A stretch of 64,000 nt of DNA from Rhodanobacter sp. C01 (GTDB taxonomy: Bacteria; Pseudomonadota; Gammaproteobacteria; Xanthomonadales; Rhodanobacteraceae), in assembly GCF_002001045.1 (NCBI RefSeq), contig NZ_MUNR01000014.1, forward strand, positions 682,001 to 746,000, written 5' to 3'. Position numbers and translations under genes: made by a program. This document shows, one piece after another, positions 9,453 through 18,480 of the stretch (position 1 is its first letter; every line of letters begins with the position of its first letter). A model generated the notes under the pieces. That model made no database searches. It was not told the DNA's origin and worked only from the letters and a program-made list of their open reading frames with translations.

Positions 9453-9490
9453 GAATCGCTGGCATGCCGATCATCGGGATGGGAAATGTC

Positions 9491-10261
9491 ATGTGGATTG
9501 CAGTCACCCGTGAAGTCAGCCCCGCCCTCGGCGACTGCGAGTTGTCTTACGTCCCGCGTACTCCGATCGATGCCGCGCGTGCTGGCCGGCAGCACCACGA
9601 TTACCAGCGTGCACTGGAAGTGCTCGGCTGTCACCTGGTGACGCTACCGGCCGAACCAGCATGGCCCGATTCGGTCTTCGTCGAGGACGTGGCGATCGTG
9701 CTGGACGAGGTCGCGATCATGACGCAGCCCGGCGCGTTGTCCCGTCGAGCGGAAGTGGCAAGCGTCGCCACGCTATTGCGCAGCTACCGGCCCGTGCTTG
9801 CCATCGAGACACCTGGAACTCTGGATGGCGGTGATGTCCTGCGACTCGGTAGTACCCTGTACGTCGGCCAGTCGGCCCGCAGCAATGCACAAGGCATCGG
9901 GCAATTGCGCGAGCTGCTGGCCAGCCATGGTTATACCGTGCACGCCGTGCCGACCCGCGGTTGCCTGCATCTGAAATCAGCCGTGACACAGCTCAACGAC
10001 GATACCCTGTTGCTGCAGCCGGCGTGGGTGGATCGCGAACAGTTTGCCGGGTTTCGCATCATCGAGGTCGATCCCGTCGAACCGCATGCAGCCAACGTGC
10101 TTCGCATAGGTGACGCGCTGCTGATGCCGGCGAGTTTCCCGCGCACGCGGCAGCGGCTGCTCGATGCCGGCTTCGAGGTCACGGCGGTCGACGTCACCGA
10201 GCTGCAAAAAGCCGAAGGTGCGGTGACTTGCTGCAGCCTGGTCTTTCGTGCGAAGGAATGA
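9491..10261 (+). CDS. Dimethylarginine dimethylaminohydrolase (DDAH) family protein
   Basis: A 256-residue guanidino-group-modifying enzyme of the DDAH/amidinotransferase fold. Visible motifs are DSVFVEDVAIVLDE (substrate carboxylates), GTLDGGDVL, CLHLKSAVT containing the catalytic His, and a C-terminal EGAVTCCSLVF with the nucleophilic Cys near residue 249. Length matches DDAH, which hydrolyses methylated arginines to citrulline and methylamines. Strict substrate specificity cannot be read from the sequence. Several upstream ATGs are in frame; 9491 gives the family-length product, with GGGA a few bases before it. Confidence 0.85.
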   Translation: MWIAVTREVSPALGDCELSYVPRTPIDAARAGRQHHDYQRALEVLGCHLVTLPAEPAWPDSVFVEDVAIVLDEVAIMTQPGALSRRAEVASVATLLRSYRPVLAIETPGTLDGGDVLRLGSTLYVGQSARSNAQGIGQLRELLASHGYTVHAVPTRGCLHLKSAVTQLNDDTLLLQPAWVDREQFAGFRIIEVDPVEPHAANVLRIGDALLMPASFPRTRQRLLDAGFEVTAVDVTELQKAEGAVTCCSLVFRAKE

Positions 10262-10345
10262 GCCGAGCGCGAAATCCTGCATCGGCAATGCGGTGGTCAG
10301 GGCTACACTGTGTCGATACCTTGTCGACACCTCACAGGAAAGCCC

Positions 10346-10855
10346 ATGACCGACGCCACCTACACCAGCTCCATCCCCGTATTCAGGCAGATGCTCGGCA
10401 GCCTCGACGCGATCTTGGCCAAGGCTGCGACGCATGTGGCGGAGAAGAGCATAGAACCAACGGCGCTGACTCAGGCGCGCCTGTTCCCCGACATGTTTCC
10501 CCTGGCCAAGCAGGTGCAGATCGCCTGTGATTTCGCGCGCGGGGTGTCGGCGCGGCTGGCTGGTGCGGAGGTGCCGAAATACGAGGACAACGAGCAGACG
10601 TTCGCGGAACTGCGCGGACTGATTGCGCGCAGTCTCGATTTCATCGGCAGTCTCAGCGCGACGCAGTTCGAAGGCGCCGCAGAGCGCGAGATCGTGATAC
10701 GGCCAGGCACACCGAAGGAACGCCGCTTCAACGGACAGGCTTATCTGCTGAGTTATGGCCTGCCGCAATTCTTCTTCCATGTCACCACCGCGTACGCGCT
10801 GCTGCGCCATAACGGCATCGAGATCGGCAAGCGGGATTACATGGGGCAGTACTGA
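10346..10855 (+). CDS. DUF1993 family protein
   Basis: A 169-residue soluble helical protein that fits DUF1993 (DinB-like four-helix bundle): an N-terminal SIPVFRQMLGSLDAILAKA, a middle FPLAKQVQIACDFARG, and a C-terminal PQFFFHVTTAYALLRHNG that contains the conserved His. The family has no established biochemical role. AGGAAA precedes the ATG at 10346. A long hairpin follows the stop. Confidence 0.85.
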   Translation: MTDATYTSSIPVFRQMLGSLDAILAKAATHVAEKSIEPTALTQARLFPDMFPLAKQVQIACDFARGVSARLAGAEVPKYEDNEQTFAELRGLIARSLDFIGSLSATQFEGAAEREIVIRPGTPKERRFNGQAYLLSYGLPQFFFHVTTAYALLRHNGIEIGKRDYMGQY

Positions 10856-10868
10856 TCGGGTGGCCCTC

Positions 10869-10912
10869 GATTCCATACCGGGCAGGAAGTGGTTCCTGCC
10901 CGGCATGGAATC
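10869..10912 (+). terminator. Long hairpin after the DUF1993 gene
   Basis: A 20-bp stem with one mismatch and a 4-base loop (arms 10869-10888 and 10893-10912), 13 bases after the DUF1993 stop. It has no T tail, so it may be a transcript-end stabilising hairpin rather than a classical terminator. Confidence 0.5.
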
Positions 10913-10946
10913 GCCTGAACGGTGTTGGCCCGAGCAGGCGAGGAGG

Positions 10947-11048
10947 TCACTTGTTCTTTTTCTTTTCCTGCTTGGCGGCCTTTTTTTCCTTCATGGTCTT
11001 GGCCGGTTTTTTCTTCTCGCTTTTCTTTGAATCCATGCCCTTGCTCAT
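10947..11048 (-). CDS. Tiny lysine-rich conserved-type protein (33 aa)
   Basis: A 33-residue protein starting MSKGMDSKK and ending in KKKNK; 17 of 33 residues are Lys. AAGGAG sits 6 bases before the ATG at 11048. Very similar small Lys-rich proteins (MSKGMD...KKKPAKT...) are, as I recall, common in proteobacterial genomes, so this is likely a real gene. The charge suggests nucleic-acid or ribosome contact; that is inference. It lies alone between the DUF1993 gene and the RsuA/RluF-like gene. Confidence 0.7.
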   Translation of the reverse strand: MSKGMDSKKSEKKKPAKTMKEKKAAKQEKKKNK

Positions 11049-11167
11049 GGCATACTCCTTGGTGTGGTCGGGTGGTGTGCTGCGTATGACGCGCAGGGAA
11101 GTCTAAGCTGATCCGCTGCCTGTTGTGCAGGGTCCGCGTACGGCGTTGCTGCGGTTGCGCGGAATGC

Positions 11168-11890
11168 TCAGATGCGTTCGCTGGGAGCCAGATAGCGCCA
11201 TTGCCCGGGCGCCAGTTTGGCCAGGGGGATGCGGCCGACGCGCAGGCGTTTCATCGCCAGTACCTTCAGACCGACCGCCTGGCACATCGGCTCGATCTGG
11301 GTCGGCTGCAACACCTTGAATGCGAAGCGCAGTCGCTGTTCGCTCTGCCAGCTGACCTTGATCGGTGGCATCGCGTAGTTGTTGAAGCGCAGGCCGTGAT
11401 TGAGCAGGGCCAGTCCATTCGGGATCAGTGTGCCCTCGACATCGACGACGAATTCCTGCTCGACCCGGTCGATGTCCTCGGTGAGTTTGCGGGTGACGCG
11501 CCAGTCCTGGCTGAAGATCAGCAGGCCACTGGCGCTGGTCGGCATCGGTAGCGGTGTGGTCAGCCGTTGCAGGTGCCGCTTCAGCGGACGCACGTTGGAG
11601 GCATCGTCGAGTGAACGCGTCTCCGGTGTGACCAGCGCGCTGGCTGGGTTCGGGCCGCTGCCGGCGTCGTAACCGGCCGGTTTGTGCAGCACCAGGGTGG
11701 CCGGTTCGGTAGCGATCGATTGGGCGGCGGGATCGAGTTCGACGGTTTGCATGCCGACCATGAATTGCGGCTCTTCCACCACGATGCCGTCGACACGCAC
11801 CCAGCCGCCTTCGATGTATTGCTCGGCCTCGCGTCGCGAGCACTGAGTCAGCGCGACGACTCGTTTGGCGAGGCGGACGGGTTCGTTCAT
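11168..11890 (-). CDS. RsuA/RluF-like S4-domain protein with altered catalytic motif
   Basis: A 240-residue protein. An S4 RNA-binding domain (~5-50: [20 protein letters not shown]) is followed by an RsuA/RluB/E/F-type pseudouridine synthase domain ([12 protein letters not shown], then [17 protein letters not shown] at the end). In active enzymes the core motif reads RLDxxTSGL with Asp as nucleophile. Here the aligned stretch is [14 protein letters not shown], so the Asp position is Pro117 and the Thr is Ala120. It may therefore bind rRNA without modifying it, or use a different residue. I start at the ATG at 11890; in-frame sequence upstream is a REP palindrome. Confidence 0.75.
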   Translation of the reverse strand: MNEPVRLAKRVVALTQCSRREAEQYIEGGWVRVDGIVVEEPQFMVGMQTVELDPAAQSIATEPATLVLHKPAGYDAGSGPNPASALVTPETRSLDDASNVRPLKRHLQRLTTPLPMPTSASGLLIFSQDWRVTRKLTEDIDRVEQEFVVDVEGTLIPNGLALLNHGLRFNNYAMPPIKVSWQSEQRLRFAFKVLQPTQIEPMCQAVGLKVLAMKRLRVGRIPLAKLAPGQWRYLAPSERI

Positions 11891-11941
11891 CGGGACGCCA
11901 CAGAGCGATGGTGGGCCATTGTAGCCGCCCATGGCTGCGAC

Positions 11942-12024
11942 TGTAGGAGCGGCTCCAGCCGCGATGCTTCTTCTGTTTCTATCCATTGCGGCAAAGAGCG
12001 ATCGCGGCTGGAGCCGCTCCTACA
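11942..12024. repeat. REP-type palindrome 1
   Basis: Two 24-base arms (11942-11965 and 12001-12024) are perfect reverse complements, each containing GTAGGAGCGGCTCCAGCCGC or its complement, around a 35-base loop. It sits in the divergent gap between the S4-domain gene and the monooxygenase gene. Related copies occur at 14990, 54353 and 56639. Confidence 0.85.
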
Positions 12025-12097
12025 AAAAACGCGCCGGATGGTGGCAATTGTTGCGGGAGCCCCCAGATCAGGAACTTCATTATGGCGAGACTTCGAC

Positions 12098-13108
12098 ATG
12101 ATTCCCTTTTCCATCCTCGACCTGGCACCGGTTACCGAAGGCAGCGATGCCGGCCACGCATTCCGCAATACACTCGATCTGGCGCAACTGGCCGAGCGTC
12201 TCGGCTATCGGCGCTACTGGCTGGCCGAGCATCACAACATGCCCGGCATCGCCAGTGCGGCGACGGCGGTGCTGATCGGTCATGTGGCCGGCGGAACCTC
12301 AGCCATTCGTGTCGGTGCCGGGGGCGTCATGCTGCCGAACCATGCACCGCTGCAGGTGGCCGAGCAGTTCGGCACATTGGCCTCGCTGTATCCGGGGCGC
12401 ATCGATCTGGGACTGGGGCGTGCGCCGGGTACCGATCAACCCACCGCCAAGGCATTGCGTCGCTACTTCGACAGCGCCGACGCGTTCCCGCACGACGTGG
12501 TCGAACTGCTCGGCTACTTCGAACCGGTTGTTCCCGGCCAGCAGGTGCGCGCCGTGCCCGGCGCCGGCATCGAGGTGCCGGTATGGCTGCTCGGCTCCAG
12601 CCTGTTCAGCGCCAAGCTGTCGGCACAGCTTGGCCTGCCGTTCGCGTTTGCATCGCATTTCGCGCCCGATGCGATGGACGAGGCGTTGGCGCTGTACCGA
12701 CGCGATTTCCGCCCTTCGACACGCCTGCAGCAACCGTACGCAATGCTCGGCATCAACGTGGTTGCCGCCGACAGCGATGCGGAGGCACGGTGCTTGTTCA
12801 CCACCCAGCAGCAAAGTTTCATCAATCTGCGTCGTGGCCGGCCGGGGCTGATTCCGCCGCCGATCGACGACATCGAGTCATATTGGACACCGCCCGAGAA
12901 ATTGATGGTCGAACGCGCGCTGGCCTGTGCAGTGGTCGGTGCTGCGAATACGGTGCAGGACGGTATCGAGGCCTTCATTGCACGGCATCGGCCGGATGAA
13001 CTGTTGATCACGGCCAACGTGTTCGAGCACGCGGCGCGGCGTTATTCTTTCGAAATCGCGGCAACGGTTCGGGAGCGATTGGCTGCTTCCAACCTGCACG
13101 CCAGTTGA
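12098..13108 (+). CDS. Luciferase-like monooxygenase (LLM class, MsnO8/YhbW type)
   Basis: A 336-residue flavin-dependent monooxygenase-like protein. It begins with the family's [11 protein letters not shown] start, then [31 protein letters not shown] and [13 protein letters not shown], and ends with a helix containing [12 protein letters not shown]. Length is normal. Members use FMN or F420-like cofactors; the substrate of this subgroup is unknown. The ATG at 12098 opens with the conserved N-terminus. It stands alone after the REP palindrome. Confidence 0.85.
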   Translation: MIPFSILDLAPVTEGSDAGHAFRNTLDLAQLAERLGYRRYWLAEHHNMPGIASAATAVLIGHVAGGTSAIRVGAGGVMLPNHAPLQVAEQFGTLASLYPGRIDLGLGRAPGTDQPTAKALRRYFDSADAFPHDVVELLGYFEPVVPGQQVRAVPGAGIEVPVWLLGSSLFSAKLSAQLGLPFAFASHFAPDAMDEALALYRRDFRPSTRLQQPYAMLGINVVAADSDAEARCLFTTQQQSFINLRRGRPGLIPPPIDDIESYWTPPEKLMVERALACAVVGAANTVQDGIEAFIARHRPDELLITANVFEHAARRYSFEIAATVRERLAASNLHAS

Positions 13109-13272
13109 TGGCGCAATCGTGGCAAGATGTTGCGCGTACCAAGTCTGCCAGAAATCCATTCCTCCGCCTTCGCTCGAAGCTCCTGTTTTCTCTGGCTGTT
13201 TGCATGGATGCGTTGCCTGAAGCGACCTATAAAGAAGCAACCTGACGTGTTCGACAATTGAGGAACTGAACG

Positions 13273-14010
13273 ATGAATCCGGCCGCCTATCTGGAAATGG
13301 GTGAAGTCGAAGCCACGCATTGGTGGTTTTCAGGCCGCCGGCAGATTCTTTTGTCGACGATGGATCAACTTCGCTTGCCGAAGAATTCGAGAATATTGGA
13401 AGTTGGCTGTGGCACCGGCGGCAACTTGCAGATGCTGGCCAGGTTCGGTGATGTAAGCACCTTCGAGATGAATGCGGTCGCTCGAGACATAGCATCGAGG
13501 AAAACCGGCGGACTTTATGACATCAGGGCGGGTCAATGCCCGCATGAAATTCCATTCAACGAAGAAGGCTGCTTCGATCTGATCTGCCTGTTCGATGTCC
13601 TGGAACACATCGAGCAGGATACGGAGACGCTGGTCGCTCTGAGGTCGTTGTTGGCAAAGGACGGGCGTATCTTGATCACGATACCTGCAGGTCAGTGGCT
13701 TTACGGCAGTCACGACAGGTTTCTTCATCACAAGAGGAGGTATTCGTCGAGGCAGTTGCGGATGAAGCTTGCAGACGCAGGATTGCGCCCCGTCAGGTTG
13801 TCCCATTTCAACACGATCCTGTTTCCGCTCGCGGTCGTTGCTCGACTCAAGGACAAGCTGTTCCGGAGTGTATTCGCAACGGGGGCAGGCGTTCCGCCGG
13901 CTCTCATCAACGGCCTTTTCCGGAATGTGTTTGGCAGCGAGCGATTTTTGCTGAGGTATTTCAATCTTCCTTTTGGTGTTTCGTTGATCTGCGTGATCGA
14001 GGCTGCCTGA
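13273..14010 (+). CDS. Class I SAM-dependent methyltransferase
   Basis: A 245-residue methyltransferase. Motif I is ILEVGCGTGGNLQML (~43-57), the following acidic position is FEMN, motif II/III is FDLICLFDVLEHIEQD, and post-motif is DGRILITIPAG. The N-terminal EATHWWFSGRR pattern (HWWF.GRR) is typical of methyltransferases found with glycosyltransferase or lipid-carrier genes. GGAAC precedes the ATG at 13273. Codon use looks less GC-biased than its neighbours, which may point to transfer; no related pathway gene is nearby. Confidence 0.85.
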   Translation: MNPAAYLEMGEVEATHWWFSGRRQILLSTMDQLRLPKNSRILEVGCGTGGNLQMLARFGDVSTFEMNAVARDIASRKTGGLYDIRAGQCPHEIPFNEEGCFDLICLFDVLEHIEQDTETLVALRSLLAKDGRILITIPAGQWLYGSHDRFLHHKRRYSSRQLRMKLADAGLRPVRLSHFNTILFPLAVVARLKDKLFRSVFATGAGVPPALINGLFRNVFGSERFLLRYFNLPFGVSLICVIEAA

Positions 14011-14120
14011 TGCTCGCTGCGTCATGGCGTGGGCAACCCGATAGCGACAAAAAAGCCGGGATGTGGGCCGATCGGCCATAATGGGCGTTCTACCCCGGAA
14101 TTGCAGAAGCCATCCCACGC

Positions 14121-14978
14121 ATGAAAACCCCCAAGGGACTGCAGGATCTGATCGATGAAGGCGTGATCGACCAGGTGCTGCGACCGCTGAAGAGCGGCAA
14201 GGAAGCCTCCGTCTACGTCGTCCGTTCGGGTGATGACATCCGTTGCGCCAAGGTCTACAAGGACATGGCCCAGCGCAGCTTCCAGCAGCGCGTGCAGTAT
14301 CAGGAAGGTCGCAAGGTACGTGGCAGCCGGCAGGCGCGCGCGATGGGCAAGGCGACGAAGTTCGGGCGTAAGGAAGCCGAGGCGGCCTGGAAGAATGCCG
14401 AAGTCGACGCGCTGTACCAGCTGACTGCGGCCGGCGTGCGTGTGCCGAAGCCGTACGGCTATTTCAACGGCGTGCTGGTGATGGAGCTGGTCACCGATGC
14501 GGATGGTCATTCGGCCCCGCGGCTGGGTGAAGTGGAGCTGTCGGCGGACACCGCCCGTGAATACCACCGTTTCCTGATGCAGCAGGTGGCGCGGATGCTG
14601 TGCGTCGGCCTGATCCATGGCGACCTGTCCGAATACAACGTGCTGGTCGGGCCACAGGGGCCGGTGATCATCGATCTGCCGCAGGCGGTCAGCGCCTCCG
14701 GCAACAACGCCGCCCGTGCCATGCTGCGAAGAGACGTGGGCAATATCACGATCAGCCTGTCACGTTTCGCGCCGGAACTGCTGGATACCTACTACGGCGA
14801 GGAAATGTGGGCGCTGTACGAGCTGGGAGAGTTGCATCCGGACAGCGAGCTCACCGGCCATTTTGAATTCGACGAGCGCATCGCCGATGTCGACAGCGTG
14901 ATGCAGTCGATCATCGACGCGCGGGAAGAGGCGATCATTCGCCAGCAGGGCCGCGATGAGGCGGCGCAGCAGGATTGA
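14121..14978 (+). CDS. RIO1-family serine protein kinase
   Basis: A 285-residue RIO-type atypical kinase. The nucleotide-binding part includes LKSGKEASVYVVRSG (glycine-loop equivalent) and CAKVYKD with the ATP-contacting Lys. The catalytic loop is LIHGDLSEYNVL with Asp168 and Asn173, and the metal-binding motif IIDLPQAV has Asp185. RIO kinases are best known in eukaryotic and archaeal ribosome maturation; the bacterial branch is poorly understood. The C-terminal tail (~250-285) is acidic and Gln-rich. The gene is apparently monocistronic. Confidence 0.9.
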   Translation: MKTPKGLQDLIDEGVIDQVLRPLKSGKEASVYVVRSGDDIRCAKVYKDMAQRSFQQRVQYQEGRKVRGSRQARAMGKATKFGRKEAEAAWKNAEVDALYQLTAAGVRVPKPYGYFNGVLVMELVTDADGHSAPRLGEVELSADTAREYHRFLMQQVARMLCVGLIHGDLSEYNVLVGPQGPVIIDLPQAVSASGNNAARAMLRRDVGNITISLSRFAPELLDTYYGEEMWALYELGELHPDSELTGHFEFDERIADVDSVMQSIIDAREEAIIRQQGRDEAAQQD

Positions 14979-14989
14979 TACAAGATGCC

Positions 14990-15064
14990 GCAGGAGCGCA
15001 GCTTGTGCGCGAGGGCTCTTTTCTCACGTCCCCGAAAAGCATCGCGCACAGGGTGCGCTCCCGC
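14990..15064. repeat. REP-type palindrome 2 (imperfect)
   Basis: Arms at about 14990-15012 and 15042-15064 are imperfect reverse complements containing the AGGAGCGCA...TGTGCGCGA pattern. It lies between the convergent RIO kinase and FKBP genes. It belongs to the same subtype as the copy at 54353. Confidence 0.7.
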
Positions 15065-15070
15065 GAAACG

Positions 15071-15505
15071 TCATGGGGTATTGACGCCGACCAGTTCCAC
15101 CTCGAACACCAGCGAGGCATTCGGCGGGATGTCGTCGCCGGCGCCGTTGGCACCATAGCCGAGCGCTGCCGGAATCAGCAGGATGCGCTTGCCGCCGACA
15201 TGCATGCCGGCCACGCCCTGGTCCCAGCCGGCGATCACGCTGCCCTGGCCGAGCAGGAAGGAGAACGGTTCGCCATGATCGAGCGAGCTGTCGAATTTCG
15301 CGCCGTGATGATCCTTCGCCTTGTCGTCGTACAGCCAGCCGGTGTACTGCACCGTTACCTTCATGCCGTCCTTAGCTTCGGCGCCGGTGCCGACTTTCTG
15401 GTCGATGACGGTGAGCTTGTCCACGCTTCCGGTGGCGTGCGCGGGTGGTGCGGCCGTACAGGCGGCGAGGGCAAGCAAGGCAAGCAGGGACAGCAACCAG
15501 CGCAT
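15071..15505 (-). CDS. FKBP-type peptidyl-prolyl isomerase lipoprotein
   Basis: A 144-residue protein with a lipobox (LALAAC) and one FKBP domain (~35-144). Signature segments are VTVQYTGWLYD, GAKFDSSLDHGEPFSFLLG, VIAGWDQGVAGMHVGGKR, PAALGYG and IPPNASLVFEVELV, which keep the usual binding-pocket aromatics. It should catalyse proline cis-trans isomerisation at an envelope membrane. The ATG at 15505 has GGAG 7 bases upstream; an in-frame ATG at 15523 lacks one. Confidence 0.9.
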   Translation of the reverse strand: MRWLLSLLALLALAACTAAPPAHATGSVDKLTVIDQKVGTGAEAKDGMKVTVQYTGWLYDDKAKDHHGAKFDSSLDHGEPFSFLLGQGSVIAGWDQGVAGMHVGGKRILLIPAALGYGANGAGDDIPPNASLVFEVELVGVNTP

Positions 15506-15604
15506 GGCGTGACTCCGGGTCATGGTGAAGACAGGGTATGGGTGCGCGATTATCCGGCAAACGACGACGGCATGGCGGTATCGCGTTGTTCGCGACGACG
15601 CGGA

Positions 15605-16162
15605 TCAGCTCACGGTTTCGGCAGGTGCCATGCGCCGCAGCGGATCGACCGCGACCGAGTCGGCATCGTTCATCAGCTGCAGCTGGCCGTCCTGGATCAG
15701 GCATTGCAGGCGCATGCCACGCTGCAGCAGAGCGGCGAGCCCGGCGACAGTGCTGGTCGGAATGTCCAGGACCGTGAGGTTCCTGTTGCGGCTCAGTGAG
15801 GTGCCGATCTTGTTCCACCAGATCTCCGCGGCGTTGCCGCCGTAACTGATCACCACGACCTGGCGCGAACGCCCGCAGGCCTTGCGGATGCGAGTCTCGT
15901 CCGGCTGGCCGACCTCGATCCACAGTTCGATCTCGTCGGTATACGCCTTGCGCCACAGCGCCGGCTCGTCCTCGTCGCTGATCCCCTTGCCGAACTCCAG
16001 CCGTTCGTCCGCGTACAACGCAAACGCGAGCAGACGCACCATCAGGCGCTCCTCGGTTTCCGACGGGTGCCGTGCCAGGGTCAGCGCATGGGTGGCGTAG
16101 TAATGCCGATCCATGTCACTGACCTGCAGTTCGACCTTGTAGATGGTGGAGTTGAGGGCCAT
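15605..16162 (-). CDS. yaeQ: YaeQ family protein
   Basis: A 185-residue protein that matches YaeQ over its full length: it begins MALNSTIYKVELQVSDMDRHYY, where family members are nearly invariant, followed by LARHPSETEERLMVRLLAFALYA and WIEVGQPDE. YaeQ has a PD-(D/E)XK-like fold; its function is unresolved. Strand and spacing suggest possible co-transcription with the downstream FKBP gene (about 99 bases apart). Confidence 0.93.
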   Translation of the reverse strand: MALNSTIYKVELQVSDMDRHYYATHALTLARHPSETEERLMVRLLAFALYADERLEFGKGISDEDEPALWRKAYTDEIELWIEVGQPDETRIRKACGRSRQVVVISYGGNAAEIWWNKIGTSLSRNRNLTVLDIPTSTVAGLAALLQRGMRLQCLIQDGQLQLMNDADSVAVDPLRRMAPAETVS

Positions 16163-16244
16163 GGACGTGCCTTGAGACGGTAACCAGCCATTCTACGCTG
16201 TGCCAGCCACCGGCGCGGCTTGTCATGGCTGTTTTCCGGCAGTC

Positions 16245-18269
16245 TCAGTGCTCGTTTACCTGCAGGTCTTTCAACAGCAGGTCGAGCTTGCTCTTCATGG
16301 CCGCCTGCGGGACCGACCCCTCGGCTGCGAAGAACGCCGTATAGAGCACGCTGGACGAATCGCCCGGCTGCCCGGCGACCGTGCCGATCTCGGTCATGTC
16401 GTTCTTGCTGTAAGCGACGCTGTCATCGGGGTGCTCGCGCTGCTTGAGTTGCTTCCACCGGCTTCGGTAGCTGTCGTCGAGGTCATCGGTGGGGGCAATG
16501 TGCCGATTGAGGTTGATCCGTGCCTTGCTGTGGGCGTCTCCTTTGACCTCGACGTCTCTCACGTCCCAGTTCACCTTGCCGTGGTCGTTGATATAGCCAA
16601 AGCCAAGCGTGAGATAACTGTCCTGATCGATCTTCTGCAGCTCGGGCGTGTAGGAGAAGCCAAGACGGCTCGAGTGGTAACCGAGCCGATGGCCGTAGTC
16701 GAAATCGAGCCGGATCCCGGAGAGTGCGCCTGGCAGCAACGCGGTATTCGTCAGATAGTCCTTCCATTGTGCGAGCGTTCCGCCATAGGACACGTCGACA
16801 AAGTCACACGTCGCCTGCATGTCGATCATGACCGGATGGGTCTCGCCAGCAGGCACCAGCCGCATGATCGCCACATAACCATCCGGCACCGGCAACGAGA
16901 AGGAGATCACCCGGGCGTTTGCGTAGGCCAGTGGCCACGCCCGCACCTGCCAGTGCCGCTGGTAGGCATCGGTGTAGATCGAATCTTCGGCAGGTTTGCC
17001 CAGCGAGGTGATCCGGGTTTTCTCCGCGCCGATATCGCGGGTGAACGACCAGCCGCTCAGCAACAGATCCATGGATTTTTCGGGATTGCCGTAGAGCTGG
17101 CTTGCCGACAGATCGTCGGGTTTCCGCAGATGTACCAGCAGCAGGTTGCCGATTGCGCCGGTTGCCACATAACCGTTGTGCGGCAGCGGTTCACGGTTTT
17201 GCGGCGGCCGCGCAGGTACCCAGATGCCATTGCTGTTGTGACGGATCAGCGACGGGAACGTATGCAGGTCGACACCGGCATGCAGCAGGCGATGGGAACC
17301 GCTGCCATGCGGAAACAGCTGGTCCGCATTCTTGTCGCGCAATGTCTTCAGTTGCTCATCGGCAAAGGCATCGCCGAATTTCAGATAGGCCGTGCTGAAA
17401 TCTGGAAAGCTTTTCGGCAGTGCGAACTGCTGCTTGAAGATGGCGGTCTGAGGGGTGTCGAAGAAACCCGGCTGATAGTTCAGCCGCTTGTTGATCAGTG
17501 CCAGGTTGTCGGGTGCCTTGAGCACTTCACCGATCGGGAGTGCGTAGTTGAGGTTTTCGCTCGGCGATTTCATCACCACGATGCCGATGACCTTGCCATC
17601 CTTGTCCAGCAGCGGGCCGCCGCTGTTGCCCGGTGAGGCGGCAGCCGAGAAGCGTATCCACTTCCAGCGACCATCCTGATCTTCCGGTGTGTCGGATGTG
17701 TACAGGCCGTCGCGAACCACCACGCCCGTGCCCAGCGCATTGCCGACGGCGTAGACCACCTGATTAAGGCCGGGTGCGGTATCGGTCTCGAGCGCCACTG
17801 CGCCTGGTGGTTCCTTGACGAGCGAGAACTCCACGAAATCCTGGCCCAGCGAAAATCTGGTGATCTGGTCGATGGCATACACATGGCCACCCGCATCGCG
17901 CAACGCCGGTGTACCCATCAGGCTACCGATGCCAGCGTCCAGCACGTGTGCTGCAGTGACATAGCGGTTGTTGCCGAGCGCAAACGCGGTGCCGATCGAG
18001 AAATATTTGTCGTTGCGGAATTGATAGGGCAGCTGGTCCAGCGGCAACGGCTTCTCGTACTTGAGCGGATCATCGACCGGCTTGGGAATGACCACCTCGA
18101 ACGTGGCTGCCTGCACTTTCGACAGCAGGCCTGGATCCAGGCTGGCAGCGATGCCGGGAGTGGCGATGCAAACGGCGAGCACAAGCATCAGCAGCAAGGC
18201 AGAAGCTGGTCGCGGGATGAGCAGACGCACGCTGAAAGCGATTCTTTCCGGGGCTTTGGCAATGGGCAT
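16245..18269 (-). CDS. Large exported trypsin-fold serine protease
   Basis: A 674-residue protein with a signal peptide/anchor (LLLMLVLAVCIATPGIAAS). The protease domain (~85-240) shows a full triad: His108 in VTAAHVLD, Asp144 in GQDFVEFSL, and Ser216 in SPGNSGGPLLD, in the order of HtrA/trypsin enzymes. There is no recognisable PDZ domain. The ~430-residue C-terminal part (240-674) is mostly beta and matches nothing I can name. It is alone on its strand and divergent from the RluA-type gene. The substrate is unknown. Confidence 0.75.
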   Translation of the reverse strand: MPIAKAPERIAFSVRLLIPRPASALLLMLVLAVCIATPGIAASLDPGLLSKVQAATFEVVIPKPVDDPLKYEKPLPLDQLPYQFRNDKYFSIGTAFALGNNRYVTAAHVLDAGIGSLMGTPALRDAGGHVYAIDQITRFSLGQDFVEFSLVKEPPGAVALETDTAPGLNQVVYAVGNALGTGVVVRDGLYTSDTPEDQDGRWKWIRFSAAASPGNSGGPLLDKDGKVIGIVVMKSPSENLNYALPIGEVLKAPDNLALINKRLNYQPGFFDTPQTAIFKQQFALPKSFPDFSTAYLKFGDAFADEQLKTLRDKNADQLFPHGSGSHRLLHAGVDLHTFPSLIRHNSNGIWVPARPPQNREPLPHNGYVATGAIGNLLLVHLRKPDDLSASQLYGNPEKSMDLLLSGWSFTRDIGAEKTRITSLGKPAEDSIYTDAYQRHWQVRAWPLAYANARVISFSLPVPDGYVAIMRLVPAGETHPVMIDMQATCDFVDVSYGGTLAQWKDYLTNTALLPGALSGIRLDFDYGHRLGYHSSRLGFSYTPELQKIDQDSYLTLGFGYINDHGKVNWDVRDVEVKGDAHSKARINLNRHIAPTDDLDDSYRSRWKQLKQREHPDDSVAYSKNDMTEIGTVAGQPGDSSSVLYTAFFAAEGSVPQAAMKSKLDLLLKDLQVNEH

Positions 18270-18480
18270 TGCACTACCTCATGTTCGGCATTTCGATGTC
18301 GGGATGCGAGTCGACATCCCTTTTGCTCAAGCATCTCCTCACCAGCGCCGAGTGTATTTAAAAGATGGCGCAATTCCACATGACGGACGGCACACGGGTG
18401 GTCGAAAAAAGCTGCGAAAAATGTACCCGAAGAAGTCTGGCGCTGGCCGCAGGTCTGACCTGGCGCATTAGACTGCGGTC

